DNA from: Streptomyces katrae
Lineage (GTDB): Bacteria; Actinomycetota; Actinomycetes; Streptomycetales; Streptomycetaceae
Assembly (NCBI RefSeq): GCF_000966975.1
Contig: NZ_JZWV01000435.1
Coordinates: 1 to 10,006, forward strand
Length of the DNA stretch: 10,006 nucleotides
Direction of reading: 5' to 3'
This document shows, piece after piece, positions 1-6,140 of the stretch. Every line of letters begins with the position of its first letter. Position 1 is the stretch's first letter. The translations under genes and the position numbers were made by a program. The notes beneath the pieces were generated by a model. That model was not told where the DNA came from. It made no database searches and saw only the letters and a program-made list of their open reading frames with translations.

Positions 1-535
1 CCTCGGAGGTGTACAGCGGGTGGGCGGTCGCCACGCGCAGGTCGGCGCCCGGCTCCGGCGAACCGCTGTGGATCCGCACGCCGTTGACGTACGCGCCCTG
101 CCCGCGCACGGCGGTGGCCAGGACGTCCAGGGCCGGGGCGTAGGTCCAGGAGGCGAGGATCTCGCCGTGCTGTGCGAGGGCGACGAGGGTGCAGAAGTGC
201 GGGTCGCCCTCCACGAACTGCCGGGTGCCGTCGACCGGGTCGACGATCCACACGGGCGCGTCCGCGCGCAGCGCTCCGTAAACACGCGGGTCGGCGTGCA
301 CCGCCTCCGCCTCCTCGCCGACGACGGCGGAGCCGGGCAGCAGCCGGCTCAGCGAGGCCGTGAGGTGCTCCTCGGCCTTGCGGTCGGCGACGGTCACCAG
401 ATCGTGCGGACCGTTCTTCTCGTCGACCTCGTGCTGGGCGAGCTGCCGGAACCGCGGCACGATCTCGACCGCCGCCGCCTTGCGGACGGCCTCTTCAACG
501 TCGGGCAGGCCATGGGTCAGGAACTCTTCGATCAT
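1..535 (-). CDS. Inositol monophosphatase-family phosphatase, 3' end outside the window
   Basis: This is the N-terminal 178 residues of a Mg2+-dependent sugar-phosphate phosphatase of the IMPase/HisN/CysQ superfamily, which dephosphorylates small phosphate esters in the cytoplasm. Visible motifs are DLVTVADRKAE (residues 45-55), the metal-binding GEE (73-75) and the signature DPVDGT (99-104) followed by RQFV. The C-terminal half with the last metal-binding Asp motif lies beyond the left edge. The start is uncertain. ATG at 535 gives MIEEFLTH and has only a run of G immediately before it. An in-frame ATG at 544 would add three residues and has no Shine-Dalgarno either. The gene is divergent from the HtrA-like protease, with about 160 bases between. 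Substrate cannot be set from this fragment: inositol phosphate, histidinol phosphate and other sugar phosphates all remain possible. The family call is secure; the function is not. Confidence 0.9.
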   Translation of the reverse strand, partial: MIEEFLTHGLPDVEEAVRKAAAVEIVPRFRQLAQHEVDEKNGPHDLVTVADRKAEEHLTASLSRLLPGSAVVGEEAEAVHADPRVYGALRADAPVWIVDPVDGTRQFVEGDPHFCTLVALAQHGEILASWTYAPALDVLATAVRGQGAYVNGVRIHSGSPEPGADLRVATAHPLYTSE

Positions 536-629
536 GCCCCCCATCACATCACGGCGGCCCGTCGAGCCCCACCGGGTTCCGCGGCGCCCGGCCGGACAGC
601 GGGTGACATCGGGGTGAACCCGGCCCGGG

Positions 630-658
630 AGGACACCGTGCGGGGCCGGAGCTAGCCT
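630..658 (+). promoter_or_regulatory. Candidate sigma70-type promoter of the HtrA-like protease gene
   Basis: A -35-like AGGACA at 630-635 (4 of 6 to TTGACA) and a -10-like TAGCCT at 653-658 (TAnnnT form common in Streptomyces) are separated by 17 bases. Transcription would start near 665, giving a leader of about 34 bases that contains the GGAGAAAGG ribosome binding site at 680-688. Predicted by eye only. Confidence 0.35.
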
Positions 659-698
659 GGAATGGGGTCGTCCGTGCGTGGAGAAAGGCGGCGGGCTC

Positions 699-1769
699 AT
701 GAGGGGACGCGCCAGGAACGCCGTGGCAGTGGCCACGATGGTGGTACTCGCGACCGGGAACGCGGCAGTGGCCTTCGCCGATGACCTGTCCGCCAAGGAG
801 ATCTACGAACGGGCGGCGCCGGCGACGGTGCACATCATCGGAACGATGGGATCGGGTACCGGGTTCATCTACGACGCCGACAAGGGGCTCATCCTCACCA
901 ACGCGCACGTGGTGCTGGACGAGCCGTCCCTGCGGGTCGGCGTCGAGGACCGGGCCCCGGTGGCCGCCCGGGTACTGGGGATCGACCCGTGCGAGGACCT
1001 GGCGGTGCTGACCTTCTCGAACCCCCAACCCGATCTCAAGGCGCTGAAGTTCGCCGACAGCAAGAAGGTCTCCTTCGCCGACAACGTCACGGCGCTGGGC
1101 TACCCGGAGTCGATCGAGGCGCAGGGCTCGCAGAAGCCGGTGTTCACCACCGGCGCGGTGCAGAACCCCGACGTCAAGGACACCACGCCGGACCCGGACC
1201 TGCCGCGCTACCCGGAGACCATCCAGCACTCCGCCACCATCAACCCCGGCAACTCCGGCGGGCCGCTGCTGAACGGGAAGGCCGAGGTGGTCGGCATCAA
1301 CACCCTTTCCCTCACCGGAGGGGGCGTGCAGGGGCAGTACTACGCCATCAGCAGCGACCACGTCCGGCCCCTGCTCGACCAGCTGGCCGCCGGTGACGTG
1401 AAGAACGACCCCGGCTGGCAGCTGATGTCCGTACAGAACCCGGCGCTGGCCGACCAGTTCGTCGAAGAGGACGCCTCGAAGGTCGCGGCCACCCAGAAGC
1501 AGTTCAAGGACAAGGACGGCATGGTGGTCATCTATTCGAGGACCAACTCCCCCGCCTACAAGGCGAAGCTGTATCCGGGCGACGTGATCACCGGCCTGAA
1601 GGACACCCCCGTCACCTCCTACGCGGACGTCTGCGACGTACTGCAGTCCGCCGCCCCCGGCGAGACGCTGCCGGTGACCGGGGAGTACGCCCCTCTCACC
1701 GCCAACGGCAAGGACGCGAAGGCCGGTGAGGCCTGGACCACCGACCTCGTGATGGACAAGGGCAAGTAG
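699..1769 (+). CDS. Secreted HtrA/DegP-like trypsin-family serine protease with PDZ domain
   Basis: A 356-residue exported serine endopeptidase of the S1C (HtrA/DegP) type, probably acting in protein quality control outside the membrane. I chose ATG 699 because GGAGAAAGG at 680-688 sits a proper distance before it; GTG 678 is in frame but lies upstream of that site. Residues 1-27 form a signal peptide (Arg-rich start, hydrophobic core, AFA before DD). The catalytic triad is His70 (TNAHVV), Asp100 (DPCEDLAVL) and Ser186 in NPGNSGGPLL. A PDZ-like domain covers about residues 265-330, with the LYPGDVITGL turn typical of HtrA. Unlike most actinobacterial HtrA proteins, it has no long cytoplasmic domain or internal transmembrane anchor, so the product should be released. 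Its only two cysteines are Cys98, beside the catalytic Asp, and Cys312 in the PDZ domain. It converges with the LOG-family gene, with 7 bases between stops. Confidence 0.93.
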   Translation: MRGRARNAVAVATMVVLATGNAAVAFADDLSAKEIYERAAPATVHIIGTMGSGTGFIYDADKGLILTNAHVVLDEPSLRVGVEDRAPVAARVLGIDPCEDLAVLTFSNPQPDLKALKFADSKKVSFADNVTALGYPESIEAQGSQKPVFTTGAVQNPDVKDTTPDPDLPRYPETIQHSATINPGNSGGPLLNGKAEVVGINTLSLTGGGVQGQYYAISSDHVRPLLDQLAAGDVKNDPGWQLMSVQNPALADQFVEEDASKVAATQKQFKDKDGMVVIYSRTNSPAYKAKLYPGDVITGLKDTPVTSYADVCDVLQSAAPGETLPVTGEYAPLTANGKDAKAGEAWTTDLVMDKGK

Positions 1770-1776
1770 GGCGCGG

Positions 1777-2316
1777 CTACTGCACGCCCGTGCTCTCCTC
1801 CAGGTAGGCGAGCGCCGCGACGGGCTCCTCGGCGAAGAAGACGAGTTCGGTCAGGGGCACGGGCAGGAAGCCCTCCTCCTCCATACGCCGGAACTGCGCC
1901 TTGAGGCCGTCGTAGAAACCAGCCGTGTTGAGGAGCACCACCGGCTTCGTGGTCCTCCCGTGCTTCTTGAGCTCCAGGATCTCGGTCGCCTCGTCCAGCG
2001 TCCCGGTCCCGCCCACCATGATCACGACTGCGTCCGCCTTGGCCAGCAGCAGCGCCTTGCGTTCCGCGAGGTCGCCGGCGATCACCATTTCGTCGGCGTT
2101 CTCGCGCGCCTTGGCCGCCAGGAAGCCGACCGAGACCCCCACGAGCCGGCCGCCGGACTCCTGGACTCCGTCCGCGACGACCTTCATCAGGCCGCTCTCG
2201 GAACCGCCCCACACCAGCGTGTGACCGCCCTTCCCGAGGAGTTCGGCGAACTCCCGCGCCGGTCGGGTGTAGCGCTCGTCGAGGTCGGCGGCGGACAGGA
2301 AGACGCAGATATTCAT
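1777..2316 (-). CDS. LOG-family (TIGR00730-like) Rossmann-fold protein
   Basis: A 179-residue cytosolic protein of the LOG / lysine-decarboxylase-like family. Characterised members are nucleoside 5'-monophosphate phosphoribohydrolases, including cytokinin-activating enzymes, that release a base from AMP-type nucleotides. Features seen: the N-terminal strand MNICVFLSAA, GGSESGLM (38-44, usually GGGxxGLM), the conserved Arg in LAERK (Arg86), and GGTGTLDE (102-109) with the catalytic-type Glu109. The family motif is PGGxGTxxE, and here the leading Pro is Val. The length is typical for the family. No clear Shine-Dalgarno precedes ATG 2316, but a TAnnnT box 6 bases upstream suggests a leaderless transcript. 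It is divergent from the repeat protein, with 47 bases between. Family membership is firm; true substrate and cytokinin relevance are inference. Confidence 0.88.
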   Translation of the reverse strand: MNICVFLSAADLDERYTRPAREFAELLGKGGHTLVWGGSESGLMKVVADGVQESGGRLVGVSVGFLAAKARENADEMVIAGDLAERKALLLAKADAVVIMVGGTGTLDEATEILELKKHGRTTKPVVLLNTAGFYDGLKAQFRRMEEEGFLPVPLTELVFFAEEPVAALAYLEESTGVQ

Positions 2317-2322
2317 ACTTCA

Positions 2323-2328
2323 ACAGTA
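2323..2328 (-). promoter_or_regulatory. Candidate -10 box giving a leaderless LOG-family transcript
   Basis: On the minus strand TACTGT ends 6 bases before ATG 2316, so transcription would begin at or next to the A of the start codon. The lack of a Shine-Dalgarno before this gene agrees with leaderless translation, which is common in actinobacteria. No good -35 was found 17 bases further upstream. Confidence 0.3.
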
Positions 2329-2363
2329 CGAGGCGAGGACCGGCAGGAGGGACGACCGGCAGG

Positions 2364-3851
2364 ATGGCGGCCATGACGGATGCACTGACGGGGCCGGCAC
2401 GGGACTGGTGGGGCCTTGGATTCAACCCGGCGGTCCCGGACGATCTCCTGATCCGCCTGCTCGACGTCGAGCCCGGATTCCTCTTCCGGGACGACCTCTC
2501 CCCGGCCGTCCTCGACGCGGCCGTCGACCACCCGGACCGGAAGGTCCGGGGCATCCTCGTGGAGGCCCGGCCCGGGCTGACCCCCGAGCAGTGGAGCCGG
2601 CTGCTCGTGAACGAGCCGGGCGTGGCCCGCCGGCAGCTGTTCGTCGAGGACGCGGGGTGGGCCGGCGCCCGGCTCACCCCCGAGGGCCACCGCGCGCTCG
2701 CCGCCGACCCCTCGCCGCTCGTCCGGGCCGCGGCGACCGGGCTGCCCGGGATGGGGGCTCCCCTCCTCGGCACCCTCGCGACCGATCCCGATCCCCGCGT
2801 GAGGGCCGCCGCCTGCACCCCGGCCTGGCCGCATCTCGCCCCGGCCGCACGCGACGGGCTGCTCACCGACCCCGACGCACACGTCCGGACGGCTGCCCTG
2901 CTGCGGCACCACCAGGACGTGCCCCTGGGCCCCGCCGCCCTCGACGCCCTCGCCGCCCTCGACGAGAAGGCCCGCACCCGGGCCCTGAAGACCTGCCGGC
3001 TCGAAGCGACCTGGGCCGCCCGCCTCGCCGGCGGCGAAGACGTGGAGGTACGGCTCGCCCTCGCCGAGAATCCACGGCTCCACCCGGCCGCGCTCGCAGT
3101 CCTGCTCACGGACGAGGACGAGGGGGTGCGTGCGACGGTCGCCATACGAGCCGACCTGACGGAGGAGCAGCGCGCCGGCGTCCCGGTCGGCATCGAGCCC
3201 GGCACGAGGCGCGGGTACGGGCTGCCGTGGGTCCTCGCCCTCCACGACGACTCCGAGGCGATGCGCCGGCTGGCCTCCTCCAGCCACCCCTTCGTCCGCA
3301 GCAGCGTCGCCCGGGCGCCCCGCCTCCCCGCCGACGTGGCCGGACTCCTCGCCCGGGACGAGGACCCGACCGTGCGGCTGTTCCTCGCCGAGTCCTGCGA
3401 CGACGCGCCCGCCGACATGCTCCTGGAGGTCTGGCACTGGTGGGACGGCAGCCTCAGCTTCCCGGGCCGGCCCCGCAGCCACCCCAACTTCCCGCGAGCC
3501 GGCCTGCTGCGGTTCGCCGCCGATCCGAACCCGCGGCTGCGGCGGCTCGCCCTTTCCGACCCGGCGTGCACCCCCGATCTGGTCGAGGCGCTCAGCCGGG
3601 ACGAGGCGGAAGAGGTACGCCGGGACGTGGCACGGGACCCGCGGCTGGCGCCCGGCGCGGCTCTACGGCTCCTCGACGACCCCGAGAAGTCCGTCCGGGC
3701 CCTGGCGGCCAGGCACCCGGCCGTACCGACCGACGTACTCCTGCGCCTCCTGGCCGACCCGGCGACCGCCCGCAACGCCTCCTACAACCCGGCGCTGCCC
3801 CTCCCCGTCCTGCACCGGATGGTCGAACTCCTGGAAGGGGGAGCCGGCTAG
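2364..3851 (+). CDS. HEAT/LRV-type (variant leucine-rich repeat) helical repeat protein
   Basis: A 495-residue protein built almost wholly of degenerate repeats of about 25-35 residues. Each carries a D-P-x-x-x-V-R-x-x-x-A core, where VR begins the inner helix. Cores are visible around residues 61, 119, 146, 174, 229, 255, 311, 337, 392, 418 and 444, interleaved with Leu/Ala-rich helices such as LxxLLxD. This is the signature of LRV/HEAT-like solenoids, which usually serve as protein-binding scaffolds. The four cysteines (151, 211, 345, 402) are scattered, so there is no N-terminal cysteine cluster like the [4Fe-4S] site of the Azotobacter LRV protein. No signal peptide or transmembrane segment is seen, so it should be cytosolic. 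AGGAGGG at 2345-2351 lies 12 bases before ATG 2364; ATG 2373 is an in-frame alternative. It is divergent from the LOG gene and convergent with the esterase. Partner and role are unknown. Confidence 0.82.
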   Translation: MAAMTDALTGPARDWWGLGFNPAVPDDLLIRLLDVEPGFLFRDDLSPAVLDAAVDHPDRKVRGILVEARPGLTPEQWSRLLVNEPGVARRQLFVEDAGWAGARLTPEGHRALAADPSPLVRAAATGLPGMGAPLLGTLATDPDPRVRAAACTPAWPHLAPAARDGLLTDPDAHVRTAALLRHHQDVPLGPAALDALAALDEKARTRALKTCRLEATWAARLAGGEDVEVRLALAENPRLHPAALAVLLTDEDEGVRATVAIRADLTEEQRAGVPVGIEPGTRRGYGLPWVLALHDDSEAMRRLASSSHPFVRSSVARAPRLPADVAGLLARDEDPTVRLFLAESCDDAPADMLLEVWHWWDGSLSFPGRPRSHPNFPRAGLLRFAADPNPRLRRLALSDPACTPDLVEALSRDEAEEVRRDVARDPRLAPGAALRLLDDPEKSVRALAARHPAVPTDVLLRLLADPATARNASYNPALPLPVLHRMVELLEGGAG

Positions 3852-3863
3852 GGGGGCCGGGGG

Positions 3864-4880
3864 TCAGTCGTGGGCGGGGCCCTCCAGGTTCTTGGTGAAC
3901 CACTGGAGGGCGTCCGGGATCATCTTCCTGAAGTCCGAGGTCAGGTGCTTGCCGCCGGGCTGCTCGTAGTACTCGATGGCCACCGGCGGGGCCGCCTTGG
4001 CCATCCAGCTCTTGACCACGCCCTTCTCGAACGCGTCGGCGCCGCCGGCCGTGACCAGCATCTTCACGTCGGCCTTGCCCTGGGTGACCAGCAGGTCGGG
4101 GTTGTTGGCCGCCTTCTCCGCCTCGTGGCCCTGCCACAGGCGCGAGTCCGGGATGAAGTAGCCGTCGATCGGCACCGCCGCCTTGTAGACGTCCGGGTAC
4201 TGCAGAGCGAGCTTGGCGCTGCAGAACCCGCCCGTGGAGGCGCCCATGACGCCCCAGCTGTCGCGGCCCTTGAGGGTACGGAAATTGGCGCGGACCCAGT
4301 CCGGTATGTCCTGGGTCATCCAGGTCGCCATCTTGGGCTGGCCGGGGATGTCCGAACAGTCCAGCGCCCTCTTCTCGTCACTGGTGAAGTTCTGCACCGG
4401 CATGACCATGATGAACGGATGGGCCTTGCCCGCCTTGGCCAGCCGCACGTCCTCCTCCTGGATCGGCAGCTCGCTGCCGGCCCAGGTGTTGTAGCCGTTG
4501 CTCTGACCGCCCGCGAACAGGGTCAGCACCGGGAAGCCGGTCTTAGCGTACTTGGGGTCGTTGTACTCGGGAGGGAGCCAGACCCACACCTGGCCGGTCA
4601 CCCCGGACTTCGGTCCGGCCAGCCTGGTCACCGATATCGGCCCGACGGCGGTGTCCCGCGCCTTGGTCAGGGTGGGGGCGGGGCCGGTCGGCATCCGCAC
4701 CTTTCCCTCCGGCGAGGGCGAGGCGGCTGCGGCGGCAGGGCTGTTCGTCGCCGTCGGAGTCTTCTTCCCCTTGTCGTCCTTCTCGCCCTTGGGGCTCCCA
4801 CAGCCCGCGAGCGAGACGGCCAGTACCGCTACGGCGACACCGGTCATGACGGCATGCGAACGGGAAGGCTGTCCGAACAC
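3864..4880 (-). CDS. Lipoprotein esterase D/antigen 85-like alpha/beta hydrolase
   Basis: A 338-residue surface-anchored hydrolase of the putative esterase family (Pfam PF00756; relatives include esterase D and the antigen 85 mycolyltransferases). Residues 1-26 form a lipoprotein signal ending in the lipobox LAGC, with Cys27 the lipidated residue. A charged and then Pro/Ala/Ser/Thr-rich linker (about 31-60) separates the membrane from the enzyme. The catalytic domain shows the nucleophile elbow GASTGG with Ser215, a candidate acid Asp282 or Glu285 in GGADAFEKG, and His312 in GGKHLTSDF. Cys174 and Cys220 (DCSD and GGFC) could pair. The start is GTG 4880, with GGAGAG about 10 bases upstream; ATG 4847 would cut off much of the signal peptide. 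In the mycolate-free genus inferred here, mycolyl transfer is unlikely, and the substrate is unknown. Its stop faces that of the repeat protein 12 bases away. Confidence 0.88.
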   Translation of the reverse strand: MFGQPSRSHAVMTGVAVAVLAVSLAGCGSPKGEKDDKGKKTPTATNSPAAAAASPSPEGKVRMPTGPAPTLTKARDTAVGPISVTRLAGPKSGVTGQVWVWLPPEYNDPKYAKTGFPVLTLFAGGQSNGYNTWAGSELPIQEEDVRLAKAGKAHPFIMVMPVQNFTSDEKRALDCSDIPGQPKMATWMTQDIPDWVRANFRTLKGRDSWGVMGASTGGFCSAKLALQYPDVYKAAVPIDGYFIPDSRLWQGHEAEKAANNPDLLVTQGKADVKMLVTAGGADAFEKGVVKSWMAKAAPPVAIEYYEQPGGKHLTSDFRKMIPDALQWFTKNLEGPAHD

Positions 4881-4902
4881 GGCGAGAACTCTCCAAAGCG
4901 CT

Positions 4903-4922
4903 GGGCGGAACGCCCGTACGGG
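4903..4922. promoter_or_regulatory. Small hairpin and 10-base palindrome in the esterase leader
   Basis: GGGCG-GAA-CGCCC at 4903-4915 forms a perfect 5-base-pair stem, overlapping the perfect palindrome CCCGTACGGG at 4913-4922. Both lie 23-42 bases upstream of GTG 4880, between the oxidoreductase stop and the esterase start. They could be an operator or an mRNA structure near the ribosome binding site. In DNA this GC-rich, short palindromes also arise by chance. Confidence 0.2.
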
Positions 4923-5067
4923 ATCGCACCTACAGCAGCTTTGCGACAGGGGCCGCGAGGGGCAGGTGGCGTTTGACGTGGCATCTTAGCCCGATCATTC
5001 CGGCTCATCGGACGGACCCTGCCGCACTCGCCGTGCTGGGGCGCCCTCCCTCAGACCTCCTCGGCCG

Positions 5068-6084
5068 TCATCCGGCGAGTGCCGGGATGATCTTCGCGCC
5101 GTACTCGTCGATGGTGGCCTCCCTCGCGTCGTGCATGTCGTAGACGGCGAACTGATCGACGCCGAGGTCGCGTAGGGCACGGAGCTTCTCGATGTGGGCC
5201 TCGGGCGGGCCCAGGAGGCAGAAGCGGTCGACGATCTCGTCCGGGACGAAGTCGGTGGAGGGGTTTCCGGCGCGGCCGTGGTGGCTGTAGTCGTAGCCCT
5301 GGCGGGCCTTGATGTAGTCGGTGAGTTCGTCGGGGACCATGCCCGAGTGCTCGCCGTAGCGGGAGACCAGGTCGGCGACGTGGTTGCCGACCATGCCGCC
5401 GAACCAGCGGCACTGGTCGCGGGCATGCGCCAGGGCGGCCGGCGAGTCGTCGGCGGTGACGTAGGCGGGGGCGGCGACGCAGATGGTGACCGATGCCGGG
5501 TCGCGGCCCGCCTCGGCGGCGGCGTCGCGGACCGCCTTGACCATCCACTCCGTGAGGAAGGGGTCGGCGAGCTGGAGGATGAACCCGTCGGCCTTCCGGC
5601 CGGTCAGGGCGAGGGCCTTGGGGCCGTACGCGGCCATCCAGACGGGGAGTCTGCCGTCCTTGATCCAGGGGATGCGGATCGGGTTGCCGTCCACGACCGC
5701 CTCGCGGCCTTCGGCCAGGTCGCGGATGACCTCGATGGCCTCGCCGAGGCGGGCCAGGGTGTTGGGGGCGCGGCCGGCGACCCGCATCGCGGAGTCCCCG
5801 CGGCCGATCCCGCAGACGGTGCGGTTGCCGTACATGTCGTTGAGGGTGGCGAAGGTGGAGGCGGTCACCTCCCAGGTGCGGGTGCCCGGGTTGGTGACCA
5901 TCGGGCCGATGTGCAGCTTCCGCGTGTTGGCGAGGATCTGGCTGTAGATGACGAACGGCTCCTGCCACAGGACCGCCGAGTCGAAGGTCCAGCCGTAGCG
6001 GAAGCCGTTGCGTTCGGCGCGCTTCATCAGGCTGATGACCTGCGAGGCCGGCGGGTCCGTCTGGAGGACGATGCCGAAGTCCAT
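5068..6084 (-). CDS. Luciferase-like (LLM class) F420/flavin-dependent oxidoreductase of the pyrimidine-catabolism cluster
   Basis: A 338-residue TIM-barrel oxidoreductase of the luciferase-like superfamily (PF00296). It starts MDFGIVLQTD and has the usual IGPMVTNPGTR strand, GIGRGDSA phosphate-binding loop, AEGREAVVDG helix-strand and a C-terminal GPPEAHIEKL segment. It resembles the subfamily I know as TIGR03842, named F420-dependent although the cofactor is unproven for all members, and found beside dihydropyrimidinases. ATG 6084 has AAGGAG 6 bases upstream. It is the last gene of the operon, 56 bases after the dihydropyrimidinase, with a repeat-rich spacer between. No dihydropyrimidine dehydrogenase is visible in the window. 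A role in the first reduction of uracil/thymine, or in oxidation of a related ring, is therefore an attractive but untested inference. The superfamily also contains the FMN-dependent uracil-opening RutA, which belongs to a different pathway. Confidence 0.9.
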   Translation of the reverse strand: MDFGIVLQTDPPASQVISLMKRAERNGFRYGWTFDSAVLWQEPFVIYSQILANTRKLHIGPMVTNPGTRTWEVTASTFATLNDMYGNRTVCGIGRGDSAMRVAGRAPNTLARLGEAIEVIRDLAEGREAVVDGNPIRIPWIKDGRLPVWMAAYGPKALALTGRKADGFILQLADPFLTEWMVKAVRDAAAEAGRDPASVTICVAAPAYVTADDSPAALAHARDQCRWFGGMVGNHVADLVSRYGEHSGMVPDELTDYIKARQGYDYSHHGRAGNPSTDFVPDEIVDRFCLLGPPEAHIEKLRALRDLGVDQFAVYDMHDAREATIDEYGAKIIPALAG

Positions 6085-6104
6085 GCGGTGCTCCTTGCTG
6101 GGGA

Positions 6105-6133
6105 GTACGGGCCCCGGGGCGTGCGGGCCCCGG
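6105..6133. repeat. Tandem 16-base-period GC repeat in the dihydropyrimidinase-oxidoreductase spacer
   Basis: Two copies of a 13-base unit (GTACGGGCCCCGG at 6105-6117 and GTGCGGGCCCCGG at 6121-6133, 12 of 13 identical) lie in the 56-base gap inside the operon. They include the perfect palindrome CCCCGGGG at 6112-6119. In mRNA this would fold strongly and could attenuate transcription or set the processing or stability of the segment encoding the oxidoreductase. Function is inference. Confidence 0.5.
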
Positions 6134-6140
6134 CGCCCCC

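Noticed and set aside
1619..3775. A 718-codon open frame on the minus strand across the LOG and repeat-protein region
   Set aside because: It is Arg/Ser/Ala-rich, has no recognisable domain, and lies opposite or out of frame with two genes with clear motifs. Long open shadow frames are expected at this GC content.
2408..3898. A 496-codon plus-strand frame overlapping the repeat protein
   Set aside because: Its composition is extreme Arg/Pro/Gly, and it reads the repeat gene one frame off. The real frame has good repeat structure and G/C-ending codons.
5018..5050. Possible terminator hairpin after the oxidoreductase gene (GCAC-TCGCC-GTGC)
   Set aside because: The stem is only 4 base pairs with no T-run. 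It is too weak to call.
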